Positions 32,811 through 41,807 of a DNA stretch of 51,181 bases are shown here, piece by piece. The first letter of the stretch is position 1. Every line of letters starts with the position of its first letter. Below the pieces are notes generated by a model, which had not been told where the DNA came from, made no database searches, and worked only from the letters and a program-made list of their open reading frames with translations. Made by a program: the position numbers and the translations under genes. Source of the DNA: Clostridiales bacterium COT073_COT-073 (GTDB lineage Bacteria; Bacillota; Clostridia; Lachnospirales; Vallitaleaceae); NCBI GenBank assembly GCA_003858485.1, contig RQYD01000024.1, positions 1 through 51,181 of the forward strand. Reading direction: 5' to 3'.

Positions 32811-35045
32811 ATGCAGATGGATAAAGAGAAATATCTTCCCATGACCTCTGAAGAACTATATGAACACCTGATTTCTGACATTCTAGCCAATGTCTCTGAT
32901 GGTTGGTGCCTGGTAAATGATTTAACTGCAGCTGATCGTTATCAAAGCGATTATGAATTTCGTGCTTTTATTGATACTGCCAAAGCGCTTATTTTTTCTT
33001 TGCGCCGAGATCATGCCTCTTTATTTCCGCTTTGCAATAATATTATTGAGCGGGCAACTGCCTTAACCCTTTGGAAACTGGTTGCCATGAATCTGAATTT
33101 AATGGGCGGCGCTTATTTTTTAGTTGATGCTTTCGAACGCGCTTTAAGTTGTTTTCAAAATATCATTAAAATTGAAGCTGAACACAATTTTTTAGCAATC
33201 ACTTCCATTGCCTATCATAATATTGCACTGATTTACATGAAATTAGAAGCTCATGATAAAGCCCATGAGTATTTTGACCTTGCTTTAAAATCTCTGGAAT
33301 CCGGTGGAACCAACCAGCCCCGCTACACTTCAAAGCTAATCGCTTACTTAAGTAATTTAATTCCTCCCCTTTGTCAGGATAATCGAATGGATGAAATTCC
33401 ACCACTGCTGGCCCGAATCAATGCCCTTGATATGGATACGGCCCATCCGGCAATGATGTGTTCTTATCATGTTGCTAACATGTATTATGCTTTTTATACC
33501 GGAAAGTATGAAACCGCCAAAAAATCTTATCAGACTGCCAAAACTTACTTGCTTGAGGATGATACTATCTTAAATGCGGATCTGCTGTTTACCTATGTTT
33601 CCTTATGTGGTTCCTTTAAATTAAGTTATGAATTTTACATTGATGAATTATTGTCTATTTCGACAGCCCTCAAAATCTCCCGATATACTTCAACCAATCT
33701 TCAGGTATACAAACAGTTACTTAAGTATTATGAATTAACAGGCAATACCGAACAATTGGAAAAATCAACTAAAAAATATATTGAAATTCTGGAGCAACAT
33801 GTTCGTGATATTCGTACCAATCAGCTTAATTCCCTGCAAGTAGTCCATGATCTGCTGATAAAGCATGAAGATTTAATGGAAATCACCTCTAAAAACAATG
33901 AACTAAAACTCATTGCTGAAGAAGCAAATCGTCATAAAAATGCCTTAGAGGAAGCTTATCAGCGCATTGAAATCATTAATGAACTAGGACAAAAAATGAC
34001 TTCATCTTTAAAATTAAATGAAGTAATTGATTTGATTTACCGAAATCTCAAAAAAAATGTACCTGTAACCAATTTTGCATTGATGGTAGTCGAACCGGAA
34101 GAGCAAATGCTGCGAACCGTTGCTTATTACGAAAATGATCACCTGCAACCGGAATTTTGTCTTTCGCTTGATAATCCCAACAGTATTTTTGTGGAATGTT
34201 ATAAGCAAAATAAATTGATCCTATCTGACAATATTCAAACCGATGAGCGTTTTACATCGCGTCAGCTGATTCAAAATGGAAAAAATCTAATTCACTCAGC
34301 CATTTATATGCCTTTAAATGTCGGAACTCAAATAATCGGCATCTGTACTATTCAAGACCAAAAAGCACATGTTTATACCAGCAAACATCTTTTATTTTTA
34401 AAACAGATCCTTCCTTATTTGGCAATTTCCCTGAATAACGCCATTCGTTCCCGGAAATTGGAGTACGAAATTCGCTCGCACCTGAAAACCCAGGTCAAAC
34501 TGGAAAAAGCCAACCATCGTCTGGAACTTTTATCAACTCTGGATAGCTTAACACAAATCAGCAGTCGCCGTGACTTTGATACAAAAATTGTTAATTTACT
34601 GTCTGCAGCCAGAAAACAACAAAAAAATCTTTCTGTATTTATGTTTGATATTGACAATTTTAAAATTTACAATGACACTTATGGCCATTTAGAGGGAGAT
34701 GTTGTCCTCAAAAAAGTGGCGCAAGTGATTCGCCGCAATCTGGATACAGCTGGCGGCTTATCCGCCCGCTTTGGCGGTGAAGAATTTATTGGTGCCTGCA
34801 TTGGTCTGAGCATGGCCGAAAGCCGACAGTTAGCGAATCAAATTCGTCAGGATGTTTATAATCTACAAATAAAAAATACCGGTACCACACCAGGATTGGT
34901 CACGCTTAGCTGTGGTGTGGCCTTTGCTGAAAAATTGGCACTTGTTCAAAAATCAGAGCTGATGCGGCTGGCTGATACCTGCCTTTATCAGGCAAAAAAC
35001 ACCGGCAAAAATAAGGTTATCATCAAAAAAATAAATGAAAAATAA
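32811..35045 (+). CDS. Diguanylate cyclase with TPR-like and GAF domains
   Basis: 744 residues, no signal peptide or membrane segment, so cytoplasmic. The N-terminal part (to about 350) is helical with TPR-like repeats (TSIAYHNIALIYMKLEAHDKA). A coiled-coil linker (about 350-395), a GAF domain (about 395-545) and a GGDEF domain (about 570-740) follow. The active site reads ARFGGEEF at about residue 655, so cyclic di-GMP synthesis is likely. A canonical RxxD inhibitory site five residues before GGEEF is not seen; the segment between RNLD and GGEEF is longer. The start is 32811 (AAAGGA close by) or 32817. It stands alone, the first plus-strand gene. Confidence 0.9.
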   Translation: MQMDKEKYLPMTSEELYEHLISDILANVSDGWCLVNDLTAADRYQSDYEFRAFIDTAKALIFSLRRDHASLFPLCNNIIERATALTLWKLVAMNLNLMGGAYFLVDAFERALSCFQNIIKIEAEHNFLAITSIAYHNIALIYMKLEAHDKAHEYFDLALKSLESGGTNQPRYTSKLIAYLSNLIPPLCQDNRMDEIPPLLARINALDMDTAHPAMMCSYHVANMYYAFYTGKYETAKKSYQTAKTYLLEDDTILNADLLFTYVSLCGSFKLSYEFYIDELLSISTALKISRYTSTNLQVYKQLLKYYELTGNTEQLEKSTKKYIEILEQHVRDIRTNQLNSLQVVHDLLIKHEDLMEITSKNNELKLIAEEANRHKNALEEAYQRIEIINELGQKMTSSLKLNEVIDLIYRNLKKNVPVTNFALMVVEPEEQMLRTVAYYENDHLQPEFCLSLDNPNSIFVECYKQNKLILSDNIQTDERFTSRQLIQNGKNLIHSAIYMPLNVGTQIIGICTIQDQKAHVYTSKHLLFLKQILPYLAISLNNAIRSRKLEYEIRSHLKTQVKLEKANHRLELLSTLDSLTQISSRRDFDTKIVNLLSAARKQQKNLSVFMFDIDNFKIYNDTYGHLEGDVVLKKVAQVIRRNLDTAGGLSARFGGEEFIGACIGLSMAESRQLANQIRQDVYNLQIKNTGTTPGLVTLSCGVAFAEKLALVQKSELMRLADTCLYQAKNTGKNKVIIKKINEK

Positions 35046-35173
35046 GCAAGCAGAAAGTTTTGATTCTAAATTTACCATCTGACTTCCTTTCTTCTATATC
35101 TTATAAATTTGAGTGTAAATTTTGTTAAAAATGCCAAAATTCAGAAGAATTTCCTATTATTCCTATTTCAGTA

Positions 35174-35202
35174 TTGATAAATTTACAAAGATGCGCTATC
35201 AT
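35174..35202 (+). promoter_or_regulatory. Sigma-A promoter of the xylose operon
   Basis: TTGATA (35174-35179), 17-base spacer and TATCAT (35197-35202). The predicted start falls directly on the operator at 35209-35222. Confidence 0.7.
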
Positions 35203-35208
35203 AAAAAG

Positions 35209-35222
35209 TGTGCTCGAGCAAA
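35209..35222. promoter_or_regulatory. LacI-type operator at the xylose operon start site
   Basis: TGTGCTCGAGCAAA holds the perfect palindrome GCTCGAGC, with the central CG typical of LacI-family operators. It sits just after the -10 box and 66 bases before the regulator gene, which fits autorepression. Confidence 0.65.
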
Positions 35223-35287
35223 TTATAGAGTATAGTAACTTTTAGGATGAGGTATGCCGCAACATACAAGAAGGGAGGGATGCTCTG

Positions 35288-36331
35288 TTGACGATTACAG
35301 AAATTGCCAAAAAAGCCGGAACCAGTCGTGGAACCGTTGACCGGGTGATCAACGGGCGTGGCAAAGTCAGACCGGAACTGGAAGCTAAAATCCGGCAAAT
35401 CATCAAAGAAGAAAATTATCGGCCTAATCGATTGGCCAGAGCATTAATCAACTCACGCCGCCGCATTCATATTGGTGTAGTCATTCATTCTATCGGCAAT
35501 CCTTTTTTTCATGATGTTTTAAAGGGAATTAACCAGCGAATGGAATGGCTGGAACCATATGGGGCTATTAAAACCATTATTGAACTGCGGGGCTACCATC
35601 CTGAGGAACAAATTAAGGCCGTCTATCAATTACTGGAACAAGGGATTGATGGCTTACTGATCATGCCTCTGGATACACCAGAAATCCGGAAGTTGCTTAA
35701 CTCTCTTACCATTCCGGTTGTCACCTTTAATCTGGATTTAGCAATTGAAAATAAAATCGCCTTTGTTGGTTGTGACTACTATAACAGTGGGGCTCTTTCC
35801 GGTGATTTGGCAAGTCTCTTGCTGCGCCAGGGTGGAAAAGTGGCAGCAGTGATTGGCAGTTTTGAAATCGCCGGTCATCTTCAACGGTTTCGCGGTTTTT
35901 CGGATAGTTTAAAAAATTTTCCGGATATTGAAATCATTGCTGTTCTGGAAAATCAAGATGATGAAGAAAAATCTTATACCGCTGTCAGAAAACTTTTGCA
36001 AAAGCAAAGCCCTGACCTTATTTATTTTGGAGCAGCCGGAATTGCCGGTGGAATCCAGGCCGTCCTTGACTCTAAAAAGCCGGTTCACATGATTACCGTT
36101 GATGAAACCACTTTAGTGCGTAAATATCTGGAAGAAGGTGTTATTTCAGCTACCATTACCCAGCAGCCGTTTTTGCAGGGAAACATTTCCATCAAAATAT
36201 TATTTGACTATATCGCTGATAACATCATCCCAAAGGAACGATACTGTTACACCGAAAACCAGGTGCTGCTCAAACATTCCAAAACAAGCAAAAGTCATGA
36301 CCTGTACTCTGTCATGCAGGCAACAATATAA
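35288..36331 (+). CDS. LacI-family regulator of the xylAB operon
   Basis: 347 residues. The start is TTG at 35288, supported by GGGAGGG eight bases upstream; an ATG nearer the ribosome site is out of frame and stops at once. The HTH is ITEIAKKAGTSRGTVDRVIN with the hinge YRPNRLARALIN, followed by a sugar-binding-protein-like domain (HIGVVIHSIGNPFFHDVLKG). It begins the operon with xylA and xylB and has a palindromic operator at its promoter. In most Bacillota xylAB is controlled by a ROK-type XylR, so a LacI-type regulator here is somewhat uncommon. Confidence 0.9.
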   Translation: MTITEIAKKAGTSRGTVDRVINGRGKVRPELEAKIRQIIKEENYRPNRLARALINSRRRIHIGVVIHSIGNPFFHDVLKGINQRMEWLEPYGAIKTIIELRGYHPEEQIKAVYQLLEQGIDGLLIMPLDTPEIRKLLNSLTIPVVTFNLDLAIENKIAFVGCDYYNSGALSGDLASLLLRQGGKVAAVIGSFEIAGHLQRFRGFSDSLKNFPDIEIIAVLENQDDEEKSYTAVRKLLQKQSPDLIYFGAAGIAGGIQAVLDSKKPVHMITVDETTLVRKYLEEGVISATITQQPFLQGNISIKILFDYIADNIIPKERYCYTENQVLLKHSKTSKSHDLYSVMQATI

Positions 36332-36351
36332 TTTTTAGGAGGAGATAAAAA

Positions 36352-37659
36352 ATGCAAAAATTTGAAACCTTGACCCATATTCCATATGCCCCTGAGACAA
36401 AGGAGCCTTTTTCTTTCCGCTGGTATAATCCGGATGAAGTCTTAGCCGGCAAGAAAATGAGAGATCATTTAAAATTTGCCATGGCCTACTGGCATACCAT
36501 TGGCGCAGAAGGAGTTGATATGTTTGGTGCAGGCACACTTGACAAAACTTTTGGTCAAAAAGAGCCAATGGACATTTACCGGGCAAAGGCAGACTGCTTT
36601 TTCCGGATGATGGATATTTTAAATATTGATTATTATTGTTTCCATGATGTGGATATTGCACCGGAAGGGTCTACTGTGAAAGAAAGTCTGGCTAATTTTA
36701 ATGAAATGGTCAACTATGTATATGAACTGCAAAAAAAATATAATAAAAAATGTTTGTGGGTCACTGCCAATAATTTCAGCGACAAGAAATTTATGGCCGG
36801 TGCTGCCACCTCTTGTTGTGCGGATGTCTTTACAGTGGCTGCCGCCAAGGTGCGGGCCTGCATTGATGCCGCTATAAAGCTGGGCGCTACCGGCTATGTT
36901 TTCTGGGGCGGCCGCGAGGGCTATGATACCTTGCTTAATACGGATATGGGTCTGGAACTCGATAATATGGCCCGTTTCCTGACAATGGCCCGCGATTATG
37001 GTCGTAAGAATGGCTTTAAGGGCGATTTTTATATTGAACCTAAGCCAAAAGAACCAACCAAGCATCAATATGACTTTGATGTGGCTACCTGCATGAATTT
37101 CCTGAGAAAATATAATTTAACCGCAGATTTCAAAATGAATATCGAAGCCAACCATGCCACTTTAGCCACTCATACCTTTGAGCATGAGCTGCGCACTGCT
37201 ATTGTCAATGATAGTTTTGGCTCCATTGATGCCAATCAGGGCGATTTGCTGCTGGGCTGGGATACTGACCAATTCCCAACCGATGTCTACAGCACCACTT
37301 ATTGTATGCTGGAAGTCCTTCGAGCCGGTGGTTTTACCAATGGTGGCTTGAACTTTGATGCCAAGACCCGCCGTCAATCCAATACCTTTGAAGATATCAT
37401 TCTGGCTCATATTTCCGGTATGGATGCCTTTGCTCTGGGTCTGAGAAAAGCTTTGGAGATCATGGCCGACGGACGAATTGAGGCTTTTGTCAAAGAACGC
37501 TATTCCAGCTATAACAGCGGGATTGGCCAAAAAATTGTGGAGGGCAATATTACCCTTGAAGAACTGGCTGATTACGCCTGTACACTTGGTGAAATCGAAG
37601 TTCCAAGTGGTCGCCAGGAATACCTGGAAACTGTGGTCAATCGAATTTTGTTTCGTTAG
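36352..37659 (+). CDS. xylA: Xylose isomerase
   Basis: Metal-dependent isomerase converting D-xylose to D-xylulose, 435 residues, full length. AGGAGGAG precedes the ATG, 20 bases after the regulator gene. Active-site blocks are present: [13 protein letters not shown] with the catalytic His, [30 protein letters not shown] with the metal-binding Glu, [18 protein letters not shown], and [10 protein letters not shown] with metal-binding Asp. Class II type by length and the N-terminal extension. It acts with xylB downstream; no xylose-specific transporter is in the operon. Confidence 0.97.
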   Translation: MQKFETLTHIPYAPETKEPFSFRWYNPDEVLAGKKMRDHLKFAMAYWHTIGAEGVDMFGAGTLDKTFGQKEPMDIYRAKADCFFRMMDILNIDYYCFHDVDIAPEGSTVKESLANFNEMVNYVYELQKKYNKKCLWVTANNFSDKKFMAGAATSCCADVFTVAAAKVRACIDAAIKLGATGYVFWGGREGYDTLLNTDMGLELDNMARFLTMARDYGRKNGFKGDFYIEPKPKEPTKHQYDFDVATCMNFLRKYNLTADFKMNIEANHATLATHTFEHELRTAIVNDSFGSIDANQGDLLLGWDTDQFPTDVYSTTYCMLEVLRAGGFTNGGLNFDAKTRRQSNTFEDIILAHISGMDAFALGLRKALEIMADGRIEAFVKERYSSYNSGIGQKIVEGNITLEELADYACTLGEIEVPSGRQEYLETVVNRILFR

Positions 37660-37847
37660 TAACACTTAACTTGCTCCATTCCTTCAAACAATCTTTTGGG
37701 ATATGTAATACAAAAAGTATCCACAAGCCAGATTGCATGTCCAATCAAAAACGCCCGGTGTTTGGGCAGAGCAAGTTGCCCGTCCGGGCAACAGGGACGG
37801 AAGAAAATAATAGTAATCAGAACCAGAAAAAAAGGGAGAAAGCGATT
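37660..37847 (+). other. xylA-xylB spacer with two GC-rich hairpins
   Basis: The 188-base gap holds GCCC-GGTGTTT-GGGC (near 37753-37767) and the near-perfect palindrome GTTGCCCGTCCGGGCAAC (37775-37792). Neither has a T-run, so they are not typical terminators. They could stabilise the upstream xylA message or lower xylB expression. The upstream reading-frame extension of xylB through this gap has no ribosome site. Confidence 0.45.
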
Positions 37848-39377
37848 ATGAAACAATATCTTTTAGGCATTGATCTTGGTACTTCCGGAACGAAAACCGT
37901 TCTGTTTGATGATGCTGGCAAAGCAATTGCTGCCCATACAGCAGAATATCCCCTCTATCAGCCGAAAAATGGTTGGGCCGAACAAGACCCCAATGATTGG
38001 TGGCAGGCAGCCGTAAAAACCATTCAATCTGTTCTGCAAAGCAGCCAAATACCAGCAGCGGCAATTACCGGCATAGGCATCTCCGGTCAAATGCACGGTC
38101 TGGTTATGCTGGATGAAAATGGGCAATGCCTGCGTAACAGCATCATTTGGTGTGATGGCAGAACGGCTGACGAATGTCGGGAAATTACAGAAAAAGTAGG
38201 TGCTGAAAAACTGATTGCCATTACTGCTAATCCGGCTTTAACCGGTTTTACTGCCGGAAAAATTCTCTGGGTGCGCCGACATCAGCCGGATATTTATCAG
38301 CGCTGTCGCCATATCCTTTTGCCCAAGGATTATCTTCGTTATAAATTAACCGGGGTCTTTGCCACTGAGGTATCGGATGCCTCCGGTATGAATTTACTGG
38401 ATGTGCCAAATCGCTGCTGGTCAAAAGAAATCATGGATATTCTGGAATTGGATGAATCGATGTTTGCTCCGGTTTATGAGTCGGTCGATATTACCGGCAC
38501 TGTTCATGCTCAAGCTGCTGAGCTTACCGGCCTGACAGCAGGTACTCCGGTGGTCGGCGGAGCTGGTGATAATGCGGCTGCCGCAATTGGTACCGGTGTG
38601 GTCAAAGCCGGCCGGGCTTTTACTACTATTGGCACTTCCGGTGTGGTATTTGCTCATTCCGATCAGGTGGCGATTGACCCCAAAGGACGAGTTCACTCTT
38701 TTTGCTCGGCTGTTCCCGGCAAATGGACAGTGATGAGCTGTACTCTGGCTGCCGGTCTTTCTCTTAAATGGCTGCGTGATACTTGCTGTCAGCAGGAATG
38801 TGCCCAGGCCAAATCACAGGAACTTGATCCTTATATCCTGATGAATCAGCTTGCTCAGACTTCTCCCATTGGTGCCAACCGGTTATTGTTTTTGCCTTAC
38901 TTAATGGGCGAGCGTTCACCAATCCTCGACCCTGATGCCAGAGGTGCTTTCATTGGTTTGTCCGCCATTCATTCAAAAGGCGATTTGATTCGGGCGGTCA
39001 TGGAAGGTGTGGCCTTTTCACAAAAGCAATGTATTGAAATTTTAACTGAAATGGGGGTGCCCACTGATTCGATGATGATGTGTGGGGGTGGTGCCAGAAG
39101 CGAATTATGGCGGCAACTCTTAACTGACATTTATGATTGTCCGGTCAAAACCAGCCGGGCTTCTGATGAAGGACCAGCCCTGGGCGTTGCCATTTTAGCC
39201 GGAGTAGCCACCGGAGTCTTTTCATCGCTGGAAGAAGCCTGCGAAAAAATAGTGATTGCTGATACAGAGCATCTGCCTGATGCCGGTGCAACGGCGGCTT
39301 ATAAGCCATATTATCATCTATATACCAAACTTTATCCAGCCTTAAAAGACTCTTATCAAGAACTGGCCGGAATGTAA
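37848..39377 (+). CDS. xylB: Xylulokinase
   Basis: FGGY-family kinase phosphorylating D-xylulose, 509 residues from the ATG at 37848 (AAGGGAG upstream); a 59-residue upstream extension is rejected. Motifs: YLLGIDLGTSGTKTVLFDD (phosphate 1), ISGQMHGLVMLD, IIWCDGRT with a catalytic-region Asp, VVGGAGDNAAAAIGTG, and the FGGY signature region MMCGGGARSELWRQLL. It completes xylose catabolism to xylulose 5-phosphate and is the last gene of the operon. Confidence 0.96.
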   Translation: MKQYLLGIDLGTSGTKTVLFDDAGKAIAAHTAEYPLYQPKNGWAEQDPNDWWQAAVKTIQSVLQSSQIPAAAITGIGISGQMHGLVMLDENGQCLRNSIIWCDGRTADECREITEKVGAEKLIAITANPALTGFTAGKILWVRRHQPDIYQRCRHILLPKDYLRYKLTGVFATEVSDASGMNLLDVPNRCWSKEIMDILELDESMFAPVYESVDITGTVHAQAAELTGLTAGTPVVGGAGDNAAAAIGTGVVKAGRAFTTIGTSGVVFAHSDQVAIDPKGRVHSFCSAVPGKWTVMSCTLAAGLSLKWLRDTCCQQECAQAKSQELDPYILMNQLAQTSPIGANRLLFLPYLMGERSPILDPDARGAFIGLSAIHSKGDLIRAVMEGVAFSQKQCIEILTEMGVPTDSMMMCGGGARSELWRQLLTDIYDCPVKTSRASDEGPALGVAILAGVATGVFSSLEEACEKIVIADTEHLPDAGATAAYKPYYHLYTKLYPALKDSYQELAGM

Positions 39378-39409
39378 ATTAGAGGTTAAAATCTGTAAGC
39401 CAAATAGAA

Positions 39410-39547
39410 CTATGCAAAGACAAAGAGTTCCTTCATCTTCTCAATAGCAGCTTTTTGCTCAACCAGCATTTCTGCAACAGTTTTCGGGAGGAATACCTTT
39501 CTAACGTTAGCACCGACAACAGGAACGTATTTAATGAATGACTTATT
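39410..39547 (-). pseudogene. Unidentified gene fragment on the minus strand
   Basis: An open frame of 45 codons with protein-like composition (FIKYVPVVGANVRKVFLPK, then AEMLVEQKAAIEKMKELF) and a proper stop, but no start codon context. It looks like the C-terminal scrap of a larger gene. The gap 39378-39794 also has an inverted repeat GGTACAA/TTGTACC (near 39557 and 39594) and then the promoter of the next operon. Confidence 0.3.
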
Positions 39548-39677
39548 CTATTGTCGAGGTACAACCGGCTAAGTGTTCCTTAACCTTGATTAAATTGTAC
39601 CGAGAATAAGCCTTCTTTTTTATGGTCTGGCCGGTCGGATTTTCCGTGAAGATATTTGCCCTGTTTTACACAATATA

Positions 39678-39706
39678 TTGATATTCGAGTTTGTGTTGGT
39701 TATAAT
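39678..39706 (+). promoter_or_regulatory. Sigma-A promoter of the DUF3990 operon
   Basis: TTGATA (39678-39683), 17-base spacer and perfect TATAAT (39701-39706), 89 bases upstream of the DUF3990 ATG. Confidence 0.75.
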
Positions 39707-39723
39707 ATAGATAAGTGATTGAC

Positions 39724-39798
39724 ATGAATGTGATTTTAAGTACGGTTTTACAGGAAGAACAGCGAATTGCCACAAAGATATTGGAGGGAAATCTATGA
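39724..39798 (+). CDS. Possible 24-residue leader ORF overlapping the DUF3990 gene
   Basis: ATG at 39724 opens a frame reading [19 protein letters not shown] and ending EGNL, whose TGA overlaps the DUF3990 start as ATGA. The overlap suggests translational coupling. The ribosome site is weak. It may be a leader peptide or the remaining tail of a lost upstream gene such as a small regulator. Confidence 0.4.
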   Translation: MNVILSTVLQEEQRIATKILEGNL

Positions 39799-40286
39799 TT
39801 TTATATCACGGAAGCAATGTAATCGTATCCGAACCAAAACTGATTCCGCAAAATCGCTTTCTGGACTTTGGTTTTGGATTTTACACAACAACAAATAAAA
39901 CGCAGGCAGTCGGCTTTGCCGACAAGATATATAAGCGCCGGAAAGAAGGCAATCGAATTGTAAATATCTACGTGCTTGATGAAGCAAAGACATTTACCGC
40001 ATGTTCTGTTTTGAACTTTGATTCTGCAAATGAAGCCTGGTTAAATTTTGTATCTGATAATCGTGCTGGAAACTATAACGGCGAATCTTTTGACATTATC
40101 TTCGGACCAGTTGCGAATGATGACGTTTATACAACCTTTAACTTATACATTGCCGGTGTATTATCAAAAGAGCAGACATTGGAAGCATTAAAGATTAAGA
40201 AGCTCTACAATCAGATGGTTTTTACATCAGAAAAGGCATTAAGTTACCTGAAATTTATCGGGACAGTTCCAGAGGAGGAGTTTTAA
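39795..40286 (+). CDS. DUF3990 protein, predicted ADP-ribosyltransferase-like toxin
   Basis: 163-residue soluble protein with TTGGAGGG before the ATG. The opening LYHGSN (His5), the central [11 protein letters not shown] (Tyr30) and the later [13 protein letters not shown] match the spacing of the three catalytic blocks (His/Arg, Tyr, acidic) of small ADP-ribosyltransferase folds. I recognise it as DUF3990, a family I recall as ART-related; this is not checked here. The genes for a 79-residue protein and a DUF3791 protein follow with overlaps, giving a tight operon like toxin-antitoxin modules. Location beside an IS relic and tRNA supports acquisition by transfer. No activity is shown by sequence alone. 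Confidence 0.75.
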   Translation: MILYHGSNVIVSEPKLIPQNRFLDFGFGFYTTTNKTQAVGFADKIYKRRKEGNRIVNIYVLDEAKTFTACSVLNFDSANEAWLNFVSDNRAGNYNGESFDIIFGPVANDDVYTTFNLYIAGVLSKEQTLEALKIKKLYNQMVFTSEKALSYLKFIGTVPEEEF

Positions 40287-40525
40287 TGGAGAAACAAAAA
40301 TTTGAAGCAGTGCTGACACTTCTGGTTCCGCAGGTAATTCGCTTGATTACGGAGCATTATCCATACGATGAGGTAACTGCTTCCAGAGAGTTTTATGAAT
40401 CGGAAGTCTATTCTGCCTTAGAGCAGGAAGATACGAAAGTATGGCACCTAAGCCCTTTAACGCTGTTTAACATGTTTGATGAAGAAAAGAAAACCGGTAC
40501 ATTTACATTTCCAGAGGAGGTGTGA
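40286..40525 (+). CDS. Small unknown protein in the DUF3990 operon
   Basis: 79 residues, acidic, no signal peptide or membrane helix. AGGAGG lies in the end of the preceding gene, and the TAA of that gene overlaps this ATG by one base, so translation is coupled. Text such as VTASREFYESEVYSALEQE suggests a helical protein. I do not recognise the family. Position between a probable toxin and DUF3791 makes it a candidate antitoxin or chaperone-like partner, by inference. Confidence 0.75.
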   Translation: MEKQKFEAVLTLLVPQVIRLITEHYPYDEVTASREFYESEVYSALEQEDTKVWHLSPLTLFNMFDEEKKTGTFTFPEEV

Positions 40526-40527
40526 TT

Positions 40528-40734
40528 ATGAGTAAAGAAGGAAATTTCCTGATCTATTGTGTCGAAAAATATAAAAGCGAAAAGAATTTAACCGGCAAAC
40601 AGGTTTCTGCACTTTTTACCAAATACCGTGTGTGGGAATATATTTATTCCTGCTTTGAGGCACTTCACACCACCGGCGAAAAGTACATTGTAGCAGATAT
40701 TGATTTGTATATAGAAGCCAAACAATCCGCATAA
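40528..40734 (+). CDS. DUF3791 family small protein
   Basis: 68 residues. The ATG at 40528 is preferred to an overlapping GTG at 40522 because GAGGAGG lies seven bases upstream. The pattern FLIYCVEKYKSEKNLTGKQV followed by FTKYRVWEYIYSCFEALHTTG is that of DUF3791 proteins, predicted all-helical with a shape reminiscent of small DNA- or toxin-binding proteins. It is the last gene of the module and the most likely antitoxin candidate by size and family pairing with DUF3990, which I recall but cannot verify here. Confidence 0.75.
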   Translation: MSKEGNFLIYCVEKYKSEKNLTGKQVSALFTKYRVWEYIYSCFEALHTTGEKYIVADIDLYIEAKQSA

Positions 40735-40859
40735 ATCTAAAATGCCCTTTGCCATCTGCCTGTCCTCCTTGCAGGCATAAAAAAAGCCGAAGTAAATTAC
40801 TCCAAGCTCTCATTCATGCCTCTGTACTAATTATGGTAAGAGATAGGCAAGTATAATCA

Positions 40860-40884
40860 AAACCGCCAACTCAGCCGACGGTTT
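40860..40884 (+). terminator. Possible terminator after the DUF3791 gene
   Basis: AAACCG (40860-40865) pairs with CGGTTT (40879-40884), with GCC and GGC-like bases inside. Only three T residues follow before sequence leading into the IS end, so the T-run may have been cut by the insertion or decay. The stretch 40735-40859 also holds TGCCTG-N9-CAGGCA (near 40765-40785) and no gene. Confidence 0.4.
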
Positions 40885-40899
40885 GCTCTGCCCCTGTAA

Positions 40900-41727
40900 G
40901 GGGCTGTTACTGGCTGCGCTTGTAAGCGCACCGATTCCACCAAATTTTTTTAAGCGATATGGTTTTTCTTGTATTTTGTCGGGCTAAAATCTGCTTTTTG
41001 GATTTTTGAAAGTAAGGTATTGAGATTTAACCCAAAGGCAATTAAGTCAATCTCTGCCTTGATCCCCGCAAGCCCTTTGCATGGAAAACGGTGATAGTTA
41101 GGTGTAGCTGTCTCGTTCTTGCAACTGTTTCTGATAGTTCATACAAAGCGATATTTATTGCTTACCAACTCTATTTTTGTTCCATCAATATACACAGAAG
41201 ATAAATCCACCAGCCCGTTTTCTACCAACATAAGGGGAAACTGTTCCAAGATTCCTTCCGGTAAGGGAGCAACTTTCTTGCGAAAACGATGGATGGTAGC
41301 GTGGTCAGGAGCTTTCTGCCCATTGAGAAGATACCACACTCTTAGATCGTATCGACATTTATCCTCTATGTTTCTTGCGCTAAAACATCCTTCCGAATAA
41401 CAAAACAATTAGATTTCCAGCATAGTTATCGGACCAAGATGGGCTTTCTGCCTTTTGCTTGGTACAGCTTCAAAACTTCTTTTAACGCCATCCTTTCTAT
41501 GATATTTTGCACCAGCAGAACCTTTCCGTTATCTTTTACATATACTTCGGTATTTAAATTTAATTGCAATGCCTGCGATTTTGTAGTAAAATCTATCTCA
41601 GATATATTGTATGTCATAAATAGAGCATATCACAAAAGCACATGGTTTGGAATTCTCTTCCCCATGCGCTTTTGCTTATTGTTTGGTTTAAATCTTGTTT
41701 TTTTAGGGGCTATTTTGCAACAGCCCC
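40900..41727. mobile_element. Decayed IS1182-type insertion sequence
   Basis: The ends are GGGGCTGTTAC (40900-40910) and, inverted, GGGGCTGTTGC (41717-41727), matching at 10 of 11 positions. The transposase between them is broken and lacks its middle. At 828 bases it is about half the normal size. Its right end lies seven bases from the 3' end of tRNA-Arg. Confidence 0.7.
40950..41617 (-). pseudogene. Broken IS1182-family transposase
   Basis: Three pieces remain. The N-terminal piece (41426-41617) runs from MTYNISEIDFTTKSQ. The frame then shifts to one reading GPITMLEI, a stop, and the DUF772 block KCRYDLRVWYLLNGQKAPD and HATIHRFRK (41139-41408). After a large deletion the extreme C-terminus follows in another frame (GIKAEIDLIAFGLNLNTLL, ending KKNHIA at 40950). 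A frameshift, an in-frame TAA and the missing DDE core make it non-functional. Confidence 0.85.
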
Positions 41728-41733
41728 TTTTTC

Positions 41734-41807
41734 CGTCCCCGGCGGGAGTCGAACCCACGGCCTTTCGCTTAGGAGGCGAACGCTCTATCCTACTGAGCTA
41801 CGAAGAC
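41734..41807 (-). tRNA. tRNA-Arg, anticodon CCU
   Basis: A complete cloverleaf on the minus strand, 74 bases. Acceptor stem GTCTTCG pairs with CGGGGAC, D-arm GCTC/GAGC, and anticodon stem TTCGC/GCGAA around loop CTCCTAA giving anticodon CCT. T-arm GTGGG-TTCGACT-CCCGC. The 3' CCA is not encoded. It decodes AGG. Its 3' end abuts the IS1182-type relic and the accessory DUF3990 patch, as expected at a tRNA integration hotspot; no direct-repeat att site was recognised. Confidence 0.96.

Noticed and set aside
37671-37847. 59-residue upstream extension of xylB
   Set aside because: No ribosome site; the kinase signature begins right after the ATG at 37848, which has AAGGGAG. The gap holds GC-rich hairpins.
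40616-40813. 65-codon minus-strand frame opposite the DUF3791 gene
   Set aside because: An AAGGAGG-like site occurs nearby, but the frame is antisense to a better-supported gene and matches no family.
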